Assembly: GCA_965203735.1 (NCBI GenBank)
Contig: OZ241909.1
Location: 1,612,001 to 1,676,000 of the forward strand
DNA length: 64,000 nt
Origin: Bin55 sp965203735
GTDB lineage: Bacteria > Pseudomonadota > Gammaproteobacteria > Pseudomonadales > Azotimanducaceae
Direction: 5' to 3'
In this document: positions 27,768 through 36,102 of the stretch, in pieces
Layout: every line of letters starts with the position of its first letter
Position numbering within the stretch: position 1 is the stretch's first letter
The notes under the pieces: generated by a model
What the model was told of the DNA's origin: nothing
The model's input: the letters and a program-made list of their open reading frames with translations, nothing else
Database searches by the model: none
Translations under genes and position numbers: made by a program

Positions 27768-29561
27768 ATGGCAAGCAAAGTCAATTTAAACAAGCCGCTT
27801 TGGACTGCGACTAGGTCGAATTACTCGAACAAGTCGATGTCGATCCGCGAATGTGTGACAACCCAGAAATCTGGCTCAGGCCTCGCCAATGCTCGCTCGT
27901 TCGCTTTTGGAGCTATTTCCGAGTACTGGAATCGTACGGCGGAAGAAATGCGCATGCAATGGCCAATTCGAAAATTACCAAGAGAAGTAGGACTGGTCGC
28001 ACTGAGCGATGATGCGGCAAATTTGGCTCACTCGATTGGGTCCTCCGCCGCAAGTCTCGATGTTGTCGAGGCTAGCTACGAAATCGGCGTTGTCTATACA
28101 AGCGCTATCCCACAAGAAATTCGCACAAGTATGGGGGCGTACTACACACCTCCTCAACTCTGTGAGAGGTTGTTGGATATGGCATCTGAGTGCGGTGTAG
28201 ATTGGCGTTACGCGCGAATCTTGGATCCGGCATGCGGAGGAGGCGCATTCCTTGTTCCGTTGGTATTGCGTATGGCGAAGAGCCTGAGAGGATTTCATGC
28301 TGAATCGGTATTGGAATCCATTCAAAGTCGACTCACGGGATACGAGCTCGACCCGTTTGCCGCGTGGATGGCCGAAGTATTCTTGGACGTGGCGCTTGCA
28401 GGCCTGTACCGAGAGACAGGAAGACGAATCGAGTCAGTTGTTCATGTCTGCGACACCTTATTACAAGCAACGGAAACATGCTTGTATGACTTAGTTATCG
28501 GAAATCCACCATATGGCCGAGTCTCATTGTCTGACGAATTTCGAAGAAGATTCAAGCGAAGCTTGTTCGGGCATGCAAATCTTTATGGTTTGTTTACAGA
28601 CATGGCACTTCGGTTTGCCGATTCGAACGGAGTGATCGCATTTGTAACACCTACAAGTTTCCTGTCTGGAGAGTATTTCAAAGCTCTACGCCATTTGTTA
28701 GGCCAGGAAGCACCTCCAGCCAAAATCAACTTCATCGCTGAACGCAAGGGCATTTTCAATAATGTGCTTCAGGAAACGTTGCTCGCCACATATTGTCGTG
28801 GGAACAAACGCCGTCAAGTAGAGGTACAGTGTGTAGCACAAGGTTCTAATGGGTCCTTTTGGACAGGTGATGCAGGACTGTTCGAACTGCCCGTTCGGGC
28901 AGAGCAACCTTGGCTGATACCTCGGACCAAACGGCAGAGCGAATTGATCGAAGGAGCAATTCAGCTGCCTTTTCGATTGGCTGACTATGGTTACAAGGTG
29001 TGCACAGGACCGCTGGTTTGGAATCGACACCGCAATAGTCTGCGGGAAGGTCCTTCCAAAAAGCGCTATCCATTGATTTGGGCCGAGTCGGTGCGTTCCA
29101 ATGGCTCGTTTGAATTTCGGGCTGAGCAAAGAAATCACAAACCATACTTTGAACCCACAGAAAAAGAACTCTGGGTAGTCACAAACGATCCATGTGTCTT
29201 ATTGCAGAGAACGACCGCAAAGGAGCAATGTCGGCGCTTGATCGCCGCCGAGATACCGAAATCATTCATTGAGACACACGGAGCGGTGGTAATCGAGAAC
29301 CATCTAAACATGGTTAAACCTTTGGATGAGACACCTAAGGTTACTCCTGCTGTTGTGGCTGCGCTCCTGAATAGCGAGGTCGTCGATCAGGTGTTCCGTT
29401 GCATAAACGGAAGCGTTGCAGTCTCCGCGTATGAATTGCATGCTTTACCGTTACCATCCCCGGACGATGTCAATGCTTTGACTCCCCTGGTAAGCAGTCC
29501 ACTATGTAAAGACCAACTAAACCGTGCCTTAGAAAGACTTTATTTCGAGGCTACTGAATGA
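27768..29561 (+). CDS. Adenine-specific DNA methyltransferase of a type II restriction-modification system
   Basis: N6-adenine methyltransferase that protects host DNA from the endonuclease encoded next. The 597-residue protein has the SAM-binding motif DPACGGGAFL near residue 150, preceded by MGAYYTPPQL, and the catalytic NPPY at residues 246-249. The C-terminal half is a target-recognition region. It is about 90 residues longer than M.BsuBI/M.PstI, mostly at the N-terminus, so a start downstream (for example MSIREC) is possible. Its stop overlaps the endonuclease start by four bases (ATGA). Pairing with a BsuBI/PstI-type nuclease makes CTGCAG a possible target, but this is not proven. Confidence 0.9.
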   Translation: MASKVNLNKPLWTATRSNYSNKSMSIRECVTTQKSGSGLANARSFAFGAISEYWNRTAEEMRMQWPIRKLPREVGLVALSDDAANLAHSIGSSAASLDVVEASYEIGVVYTSAIPQEIRTSMGAYYTPPQLCERLLDMASECGVDWRYARILDPACGGGAFLVPLVLRMAKSLRGFHAESVLESIQSRLTGYELDPFAAWMAEVFLDVALAGLYRETGRRIESVVHVCDTLLQATETCLYDLVIGNPPYGRVSLSDEFRRRFKRSLFGHANLYGLFTDMALRFADSNGVIAFVTPTSFLSGEYFKALRHLLGQEAPPAKINFIAERKGIFNNVLQETLLATYCRGNKRRQVEVQCVAQGSNGSFWTGDAGLFELPVRAEQPWLIPRTKRQSELIEGAIQLPFRLADYGYKVCTGPLVWNRHRNSLREGPSKKRYPLIWAESVRSNGSFEFRAEQRNHKPYFEPTEKELWVVTNDPCVLLQRTTAKEQCRRLIAAEIPKSFIETHGAVVIENHLNMVKPLDETPKVTPAVVAALLNSEVVDQVFRCINGSVAVSAYELHALPLPSPDDVNALTPLVSSPLCKDQLNRALERLYFEATE

Positions 29562-30646
29562 GTCTACCTGCCTTGGTATCGGTTTCAGAAATCCAGACTC
29601 GATTGACCAAGATTTTTCCAGAAGGAACGGCAAATCGGAACTTTGTCACACGTGAAATCGCAGCAAAGACAGTGTTTGTGATGCTCTACATCGGTGCGGT
29701 ACGGGAAATGGAAATCTGGATGCGTCCAGATCAAGTCACTCGGATGACTGATGAACAAGCGGCTGAAGTAAATGAAGAGGATCGCAATGCATGGCGCGAT
29801 GCTTCAATGAAACCGGCTAAGGAACCCATTGCGATGCGCTGGTACGCTACGAACACACGTGAGCCGATCCGAGACGAGACACTACGTGAGGGATTGGTAC
29901 GACTCGGCGCTGTTCGAGAACGGGATGGTCTGCCAACAACGTCCCCTAAGCCACGGTATGCCTTAGACTCAGGCTTCATGGCACTTTTCAATCCAGCTTT
30001 GACTGGCGAAGAACTTCGATTGGCAATTGCCGACTGGCAGGATGCAAATCTCTCGGGCTCTGCTCTTGCTCGTATCACTATTCTGCGTCACGGTGTCGTG
30101 TCCGGCAAAGAAGGCGTGTTGGTGAAATTCCCAAATGGTGAGACTAGGTACATGGCACCCGGTCCGAGCTCTGTCTTGTCTAAAGCAATCGTAGAGCAAT
30201 TTGCGTCAAGGTTTCTTGAGCGACCCGGTGTGATTTGGTTGAGCGAGAGTCGGGAAAAAGTAGTGTCTCGCGACGATGATCTGGCGCGAAGCATCGGACT
30301 AGTCATCGAACCGGACAAACAATTGCCTGACTTAATACTCGTTGACCTTGGTCCAGCACAGCCGTTGCTCGTCTTCGTGGAAATCGTTGTCACTGCTGGT
30401 CCACTTACAGAGAGTCGAAAGAGTGCATTGATGGAAATCGCCACAGATGCCGGGTTTTCTAAACAACAAGTGGCTTTTCTCACGGCTTACGAAGATCGTG
30501 CTCACCCAGCCTTCAAACGTACCTTTGGCGAGTTGCCGTGGAATTCATTCGCATGGTTTATGTCTGAGCCAGAGTGTATTGTGGCACTGTATCGAAGCAA
30601 GGATTCAAATCTCATCTCACTGTCCAAGATGGGTAATACTCTGTGA
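29558..30646 (+). CDS. BsuBI/PstI-type restriction endonuclease
   Basis: Type II endonuclease of 362 residues. It has the family's N-terminal helical domain followed by a C-terminal catalytic region in which DLILVDLGP and VFVEIVVTAGP supply the acidic residues of the nuclease core, then an aromatic-rich C-terminus (LPWNSFAWF). Length is close to BsuBI and PstI (about 315-330) plus a small extension. It is translationally coupled to its methyltransferase by a four-base overlap. The two genes form a compact island between unrelated catabolic genes, consistent with horizontal gain. Confidence 0.9.
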   Translation: MSLPALVSVSEIQTRLTKIFPEGTANRNFVTREIAAKTVFVMLYIGAVREMEIWMRPDQVTRMTDEQAAEVNEEDRNAWRDASMKPAKEPIAMRWYATNTREPIRDETLREGLVRLGAVRERDGLPTTSPKPRYALDSGFMALFNPALTGEELRLAIADWQDANLSGSALARITILRHGVVSGKEGVLVKFPNGETRYMAPGPSSVLSKAIVEQFASRFLERPGVIWLSESREKVVSRDDDLARSIGLVIEPDKQLPDLILVDLGPAQPLLVFVEIVVTAGPLTESRKSALMEIATDAGFSKQQVAFLTAYEDRAHPAFKRTFGELPWNSFAWFMSEPECIVALYRSKDSNLISLSKMGNTL

Positions 30647-30704
30647 TGGGGAGGTCGTTGTTTGTGATCGTTCCAACTTTCCGTCAGTCGAGTTTTGCAT
30701 TCCG

Positions 30705-32090
30705 ATGACCAAACCCAACATTCTTTTTCTGATGACGGACCAACAACGTTGGGACGCCATCGGCTGCAGCGGAAACTGGGTAAACACCAAGAATCTTGAC
30801 CGAATTGCTAGGGAAGGGGTTCGATTCTCAAACTGCGTCACAACAACCCCCATCTGCATACCTGCGCGAGTTACTTTGCAGAGTGGGCTCTATGCCCACA
30901 ACACGCACGTTTGGAACAACATCAACTTTACCTTTCCGTCGAATGCACAAAGTTGGATGCGTGTAATCCGAGACCTTGGATATCGAACGAGCCTTTTCGG
31001 TAAGACCCACCTACACCCTCATACAGGTGATCTTAGATTGAAGGAAGGCTTGTTACATGAGTACGGATTGGACGACGTCAATGAGATCGGCGGTCCGCGT
31101 GCAAGCGCCGTTGTCATGAGCCACATGACAAGCCTTTGGGAAGAAAAGGGATTGTTAGACGCATATCGAGCTGACTATAGGGATCGATTCGCTACAAAAC
31201 CGCATGTTGCACGCGTTTCAACTCATCCAATTGAGTACTACGCCGATGTGTATGTTGGGCAGTGTGCCAAGAGATACCTTGAAGAGTACGACCGAGATCA
31301 ACCGTGGTTTTGTTGGGTGAGTTTTGGTGGACCGCACGAACCCTGGGATTCGCCCGAGCCGTATGCCAGCATGTACGACACCAGTGATATGCCACAGCCA
31401 ACCAAACGCTTTGACAACTTCAATAACCGTCCGAAGGGATGGCTGGACTTCTATATGGAGAGGAGCACTCCTCACTTTGAAAAAGGCGATCAAGCAGCAA
31501 TGCGAGCAAACTACGCTGGAAACGTGACGCTGATCGACGACCAGATCGGTGAAATACTCTCTGCAATCGAGGAGAGAGGCGAACTGGACAACACTGTGAT
31601 TGCATTCACGTCCGACCACGGTGAAATGAATGGCGATGCGGATCTTATCTACAAGATGAACTTTCTGGACGGATCAGTCCGAGTACCGTTGCTTGTGAGG
31701 ACTCCAACGTCTGCGAAGCAAGGCCGTGGAAGTGTGAATCACAGCATGGCTGAGAACTGTGATGTTGGTCCAACTCTCGTGGAGCTTGCAGGTGGAGAGA
31801 TTGAGTACCGGCAATTCGCCAAGTCATTGTGTGGAGCAATGAACGGGCACGACTCTGTACATCGAGAGTCTGGTTTGTCGGAGTTTCGAGGAGAGTTCAT
31901 GCTTGCCACCAAGGAGTGGAAAGCCGCCACCAATAGAGAAGGCCAAGTTTACTTGCTATTCGACAGGATTAGAGACCCGCACGAGAGCAGCAATCTCGCT
32001 GGAAATCCGGAGTTTGACGAAGTGGGCAATGAGTTACGCAACCAGATTCTTGAGCGGGTCGCAAGTAGCCAATTGAAGCAACCTTGGTAA
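30705..32090 (+). CDS. Sulfatase (formylglycine-dependent)
   Basis: Type I sulfatase/phosphodiesterase-fold hydrolase of 461 residues. The maturation motif CIPAR (Cys51 to Arg55) is intact, so Cys51 should be converted to formylglycine. Metal ligands are visible in MTDQQRWD near the N-terminus and SDHGEMNGD in the C-terminal half. The start at 30705 is chosen because the protein then begins with TKPNILFLMTDQQ, as is usual; the long upstream open frame overlaps the restriction gene and is not coding. No signal peptide is seen, so a cytoplasmic location is likely. The substrate is unknown; a small sulfate ester or choline sulfate-like compound is possible. Confidence 0.93.
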   Translation: MTKPNILFLMTDQQRWDAIGCSGNWVNTKNLDRIAREGVRFSNCVTTTPICIPARVTLQSGLYAHNTHVWNNINFTFPSNAQSWMRVIRDLGYRTSLFGKTHLHPHTGDLRLKEGLLHEYGLDDVNEIGGPRASAVVMSHMTSLWEEKGLLDAYRADYRDRFATKPHVARVSTHPIEYYADVYVGQCAKRYLEEYDRDQPWFCWVSFGGPHEPWDSPEPYASMYDTSDMPQPTKRFDNFNNRPKGWLDFYMERSTPHFEKGDQAAMRANYAGNVTLIDDQIGEILSAIEERGELDNTVIAFTSDHGEMNGDADLIYKMNFLDGSVRVPLLVRTPTSAKQGRGSVNHSMAENCDVGPTLVELAGGEIEYRQFAKSLCGAMNGHDSVHRESGLSEFRGEFMLATKEWKAATNREGQVYLLFDRIRDPHESSNLAGNPEFDEVGNELRNQILERVASSQLKQPW

Positions 32091-32213
32091 CTCTGTGATT
32101 CGCGAACACTCATTGGTAGTTACCATGGAACACCCAAGCCAAACTAGCGATGTATACTGCGAATGATGTGCCAATGAAGGGCAATGTGTGTTGAGAAAGA
32201 CAATTCCGCAATC

Positions 32214-33134
32214 ATGACAATCTCAATAGAACCTTCCGGAGTATCACTCGGCGCTACTGTCACCAATGTTCGCCTGGGACAGCTAGGTCCATCGGAGTGG
32301 GCGACGATTAAGGAAGCGTTTCATGAATACGGAGTACTAACTTTTCCGAAGCAGTTTCTCAGTGAAGAAGAACAGATCGGGTTCGCCGGGCGATTTGGCA
32401 AACTTGAGCACGTCTCCGTACCTATAAGCAATCAGCGAAAAGATGGTACGGTCTTGCAAGACGATGTCCACAGATATTGGATTTTGCGAGGCAACGAACG
32501 TTGGCATCACGATAGTTCATTTATGCCGTTGGCAGCAAAGGCCTCATCTCTAACGGCAATGGTGGTGCCTTCCAGCGGTGGACAAACCGAATGGGCGGAT
32601 GCTCGAGCTGGATACGATGCATTGGACTCTGCCACTAGGGAAAAACTAGGTAGCCTGTGCGCCCGACACTCGAACTATTGGTCTCATGAACAATTGGGAC
32701 AACCCACGCACACGGGCGAAGGCTATGGATTTCATACGTTAGGCGCGCCGTTGCGTCCTCTTGTCAAGATTCATCCCGTTACCGGACGCAAGGCTGTCTA
32801 TTCTGGACGCCACGCATATGGAATTGAAGGATTTTCTGCCGATCAATCATTCACTTTCCTCAAAGAGTTGATCGAGTCTATTGCTCAACCTCCTCGTGTG
32901 TGGGGAATTGACTGGGAACCTGGCGACTTCGCAATCTTTGACAATAGATGCATCATGCATCGGGTTCAACCGTACGACTATTCCGAACCTAGAGTCATGC
33001 GTCACACACGTGTCGCGGGCGACCCGCTTACCGAGTTCGCTCCGACAGTTCGAGATGAGCGAGCAGACAACTACAACCCTGCAGCATTTGCACAAGAGGC
33101 AAGAGTTGTAGCGGATCAGGGGTCTGTTGCATGA
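32214..33134 (+). CDS. TauD/TfdA-family 2-oxoglutarate- and Fe(II)-dependent dioxygenase
   Basis: Non-haem iron dioxygenase of 306 residues from the ATG at 32214. The iron-binding facial triad is visible: His98 and Asp100 in WHHDSSF and a distal His249 in DNRCIMHR, followed by the 2-oxoglutarate-binding arginines in RVMRHTRVAGD. Relatives act on taurine, alkyl sulfates or herbicides such as 2,4-D. Its place directly after a sulfatase makes a role in organosulfur breakdown plausible, but that is inference. An in-frame ATG at 32184 has a closer purine-rich site, but starting at 32214 gives the normal family N-terminus. Confidence 0.92.
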   Translation: MTISIEPSGVSLGATVTNVRLGQLGPSEWATIKEAFHEYGVLTFPKQFLSEEEQIGFAGRFGKLEHVSVPISNQRKDGTVLQDDVHRYWILRGNERWHHDSSFMPLAAKASSLTAMVVPSSGGQTEWADARAGYDALDSATREKLGSLCARHSNYWSHEQLGQPTHTGEGYGFHTLGAPLRPLVKIHPVTGRKAVYSGRHAYGIEGFSADQSFTFLKELIESIAQPPRVWGIDWEPGDFAIFDNRCIMHRVQPYDYSEPRVMRHTRVAGDPLTEFAPTVRDERADNYNPAAFAQEARVVADQGSVA

Positions 33135-33209
33135 AATTTCGTGTGCATTGCGCATCTGAGAACATCTGACCTCTAGAATTTCTTCCTTTGATTTCACGAA
33201 GTTAACGAC

Positions 33210-34382
33210 ATGTCCCTAACAGAATTTCGCGAAGAAGCCCGCTCGTGGTTGGACGAGAACTGTCCGCCTACTATGCGGTCCTCTGGCAGCTATACATCTG
33301 GAGGTCGCAAGGCTGTGTATCACAACCCTGAGACCAAGACCTGGCTTGACCGAATGGCTGAAAGAGGTTGGACTGCTCCAACTTGGCCGCGAGAGTATGG
33401 TGGAGGCGGACTCGACAAAAACGAGGAACGAGTCCTGGTAGAAGAAATGGCACGAATCAATGCGAGCGCGCCGCTTTCGGGACACGGTTTGACCATGATT
33501 GGTCCAGCTATTTTGGAGTTCGGGACTTCCGATCAATGCTCGGAACACCTTCCTCCTATCGTGCGAGGGGAGATTCGTTGGTGCCAAGGCTACAGCGAGC
33601 CGGGCGCGGGATCCGATCTTGCAGGGCTGCAGTGTCGAGCCGATGAAGACGGCGACGAATTCATCATCAACGGATCCAAGATTTGGACTTCTGGCGCGGA
33701 TCAGGCTGACTGGATCTTTTGCTTGGTTCGTACTGACTTCAATGCATCGAAACACGAGGGTATTTCCTTCGTTGTGTTCGACATGGATTCGCCGGGTGTC
33801 ACCGTTTCACCAATTGAGCTAATCAGCGGCTCATCGGAGTTTTGCCAGACGTTTTTTGACAACGTGCGAATTCCAAAACGGAATCTAATTGGAGAACCCG
33901 GTCAAGGATGGACTGTCGGAAAGAGGCTTCTTCAGTACGAACGAAGCTCAATTGGTGGACGTGGAGCCAATAGACAGCGGGTGGTTACCTTGGATGAAAC
34001 TGCCAAACAATATACGGGGGAGATCGGTGGAAAGATTGCAGACAACGAGCTGAGACAACGTGTAGTCAATCTGCTTCAGGATGATCGAGCGTATCAACTG
34101 ACTATTCGCCGGTCCTATGAAGAAGCACAGAACACCCAAGCCCCGAGCTTTCTCTCATCCTTCTTCAAGTACTTCGGAACTGAACAAAACATGAAGCGTC
34201 AAGACTTGCTCATGGATATTCTTGGCACATTGGGACTCGGTTGGAAGGGCTCGGGATTCAATGGATCCCAGATAGGAAGTACTCGTGGTTGGCTGAGGTC
34301 CAAAGCAAATTCAATCGAAGGTGGAACCTCTGAAGTTCAATTGAACATCATCGCGAAGCGTGTGTTGGGACTTCCCGATTAG
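33210..34382 (+). CDS. Acyl-CoA dehydrogenase
   Basis: FAD enzyme of 390 residues that introduces the alpha-beta double bond in an acyl-CoA. Family motifs: QGYSEPGAGSDLAGL (FAD/substrate region), INGSKIWTSGA, and the C-terminal IEGGTSEVQLNIIAKR. The usual catalytic Glu region of the medium-chain type is not obvious, so it may belong to the long-chain, steroid or terpenoid-degrading subgroups. It follows the dioxygenase gene on the same strand with a 75-base gap and could be co-transcribed. Confidence 0.93.
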   Translation: MSLTEFREEARSWLDENCPPTMRSSGSYTSGGRKAVYHNPETKTWLDRMAERGWTAPTWPREYGGGGLDKNEERVLVEEMARINASAPLSGHGLTMIGPAILEFGTSDQCSEHLPPIVRGEIRWCQGYSEPGAGSDLAGLQCRADEDGDEFIINGSKIWTSGADQADWIFCLVRTDFNASKHEGISFVVFDMDSPGVTVSPIELISGSSEFCQTFFDNVRIPKRNLIGEPGQGWTVGKRLLQYERSSIGGRGANRQRVVTLDETAKQYTGEIGGKIADNELRQRVVNLLQDDRAYQLTIRRSYEEAQNTQAPSFLSSFFKYFGTEQNMKRQDLLMDILGTLGLGWKGSGFNGSQIGSTRGWLRSKANSIEGGTSEVQLNIIAKRVLGLPD

Positions 34383-34387
34383 TCAGT

Positions 34388-34753
34388 CTAGCCTTCTTCA
34401 AGTGTGAACACATCGCTATTTGTAAGGAAAGTGTTCCAAACATGCGTCGGCTTAGTTTGCTTGGGGTCTTCGAATTCTCTTGCCAGTATCCACATCGTAT
34501 GAATGGTGGGTTTTGAGCCTGGCTCCAATCTCCCCGAAAAAGTCGTAATCGCTCGCAAGTCCTGATCAGTGGATTGAAAATTTACGGAGAAAGAGACCAA
34601 ATTGTGGTTTCTTGTTCCAATCACAGGATAGGAAATTCCTCGGGCTGCACGTCCCTTTGTCGAAACGAACTCTCCGGAGATTACTCCATTTGCTTCTGAT
34701 TCGATAGTTAGAACCGATCCGTTTTGGTTGACCCATGAGCCAGTTATTTCCAT
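34388..34753 (-). CDS. Avidin/streptavidin-family biotin-binding protein
   Basis: Predicted biotin-binding beta-barrel of 121 residues. The strand pattern and ligand residues follow streptavidin. GSWVNQNGS supplies the equivalents of Asn23 and Ser27 (Asn9, Ser13). TTFSG corresponds to the TTWSG strand (Thr71 for Thr90). TIHTMW keeps the Trp108 equivalent (Trp88), HVWNTFL keeps the Trp120 equivalent (Trp106), and NSDVFT keeps the Asp128 equivalent (Asp114). Two tryptophans of the pocket are replaced by phenylalanine (the Trp79 and Trp92 positions). No signal peptide is visible, whereas most bacterial avidins are exported. It is convergent with the acyl-CoA dehydrogenase, 5 bases away. Confidence 0.85.
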   Translation of the reverse strand: MEITGSWVNQNGSVLTIESEANGVISGEFVSTKGRAARGISYPVIGTRNHNLVSFSVNFQSTDQDLRAITTFSGRLEPGSKPTIHTMWILAREFEDPKQTKPTHVWNTFLTNSDVFTLEEG

Positions 34754-34956
34754 TTGGAATGCTCCTTCCCTTCGTCTTTGATCGCAAGTTCACAGCGAAG
34801 ACTGGTGCTTCGCTATCGTGCTTGGGCAAGATAGCACATCGCCATTGAGTGAGACTGAACTCCAGCCGATGTTCATCTTCTGACCAGCTGTTGTGTCTGT
34901 TTTGAGAGTTGAAAATCGTTGTACCATGAGGAAGGTTTCCTCTGGAGCACAAACTC

Positions 34957-36039
34957 ATGAAGACAAACTCCTCTCTCATTTCAATAGGCTGTTTGGTGGC
35001 GATTTGTCTTGTCGCAATTGGAGGTTCAGCCCAATCTGAAGACACAGAAGAGAGTTCAATTCTCTACCACGATGCTCACCTACATCTCACCAATTACATT
35101 CAGGAAGGTGTAACGATGGAGGAGACTCTGAATCTGGTTGGGGACAGGGTAGGTCGATTTACTGTGATGGGAATTCCTCTCCAACAAAAGTGGGACTACT
35201 TCGTTTCGGGGGATAGAGCACCCAACTATTACCTCCGTTCCGCTGCATCTCTGTACTACTACTCGTTTATTGATGCGATGCTGGCAAGCCAATACATGGA
35301 ACTTACGGAAGAACAGAAGAAGCGAGTTGACCCAATGATTACTGGCTTCAACCCCACGGACATGTACGCGACTGACCATATCAAACGTGTACTTCTGGCT
35401 TTCCCGGGGGTGTTTTCAGGAGTCGGCGAGTTTAGTATCCACAAGGAGTTCGTTTCCTCCAAAGTAACAGGGCATGCTGCTAGCTTGCACAATCCTGCGC
35501 TGGACAAGATCTTTGAGCTTGTCGCGGAAATAGGTCTCGTCGCTTTCCTTCACTGCGACATCGACAATGTGAGACCAGGTGTAGTTCCGGATCACTACGA
35601 AGACTTGATGAAGGTTCTGAAACGGCATCCCGATGCAACGATTGTTTGGGCTCACACTGGGCTTGGGAGATTTGTGGGACCTAGTGTCGAACACGTCAAT
35701 CTCATGGATCAAATGATGGACGATCCCAATTTAAGCCATGTTGACGCTGATATTTCCTGGGATCTAGTCAACGACTATATGGTTGCAGACAAAGAAACAG
35801 CTCAAGCTTGGGCCGACTTGCTGAACGAACACCCCACCCGCTTTCTCTTTGGCTCCGATGCGGTCGCTCCGAGCAGCTGGGAGGGATACAACAAGTCCTA
35901 CGAAATTTTGACTGATCTTTGGGCGTTGCTCGACAAAGAGACCATGCATTTAGTGACGGTTGGAAACTACGAACGACTTTTCGATGAGTCAATTGCGAAC
36001 ATTCGAGCTTGGGAAGCGGAGAATCTGAACACAGACTAG
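34957..36039 (+). CDS. Exported amidohydrolase-like TIM-barrel hydrolase
   Basis: Predicted metal-dependent hydrolase of 360 residues with a Sec signal peptide (residues 1-26, hydrophobic core CLVAICLVAIGG, likely cut near AQ-SED). Metal-site segments of the amidohydrolase superfamily are visible: DAHLHLTN, GVGEFSIHKE, AFLHCDID, WAHTGLGRF and FGSDAVAP. The last supplies the catalytic Asp. The substrate is unknown. AGGAAGG at 34930 is somewhat far from the start. C1, the broken repeat-protein gene, follows 63 bases downstream on the same strand and may share its transcript. Confidence 0.85.
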   Translation: MKTNSSLISIGCLVAICLVAIGGSAQSEDTEESSILYHDAHLHLTNYIQEGVTMEETLNLVGDRVGRFTVMGIPLQQKWDYFVSGDRAPNYYLRSAASLYYYSFIDAMLASQYMELTEEQKKRVDPMITGFNPTDMYATDHIKRVLLAFPGVFSGVGEFSIHKEFVSSKVTGHAASLHNPALDKIFELVAEIGLVAFLHCDIDNVRPGVVPDHYEDLMKVLKRHPDATIVWAHTGLGRFVGPSVEHVNLMDQMMDDPNLSHVDADISWDLVNDYMVADKETAQAWADLLNEHPTRFLFGSDAVAPSSWEGYNKSYEILTDLWALLDKETMHLVTVGNYERLFDESIANIRAWEAENLNTD

Positions 36040-36102
36040 ATTCATCGCAGAAATTCGCTGAATCACTAGGTTTGTAAGCTACAAGTGTTAGCTAGTAGCC
36101 AC

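Noticed and set aside
30447..30704. Upstream extension of the sulfatase frame
   Set aside because: It overlaps the restriction endonuclease gene and the sulfatase N-terminus is complete from 30705.
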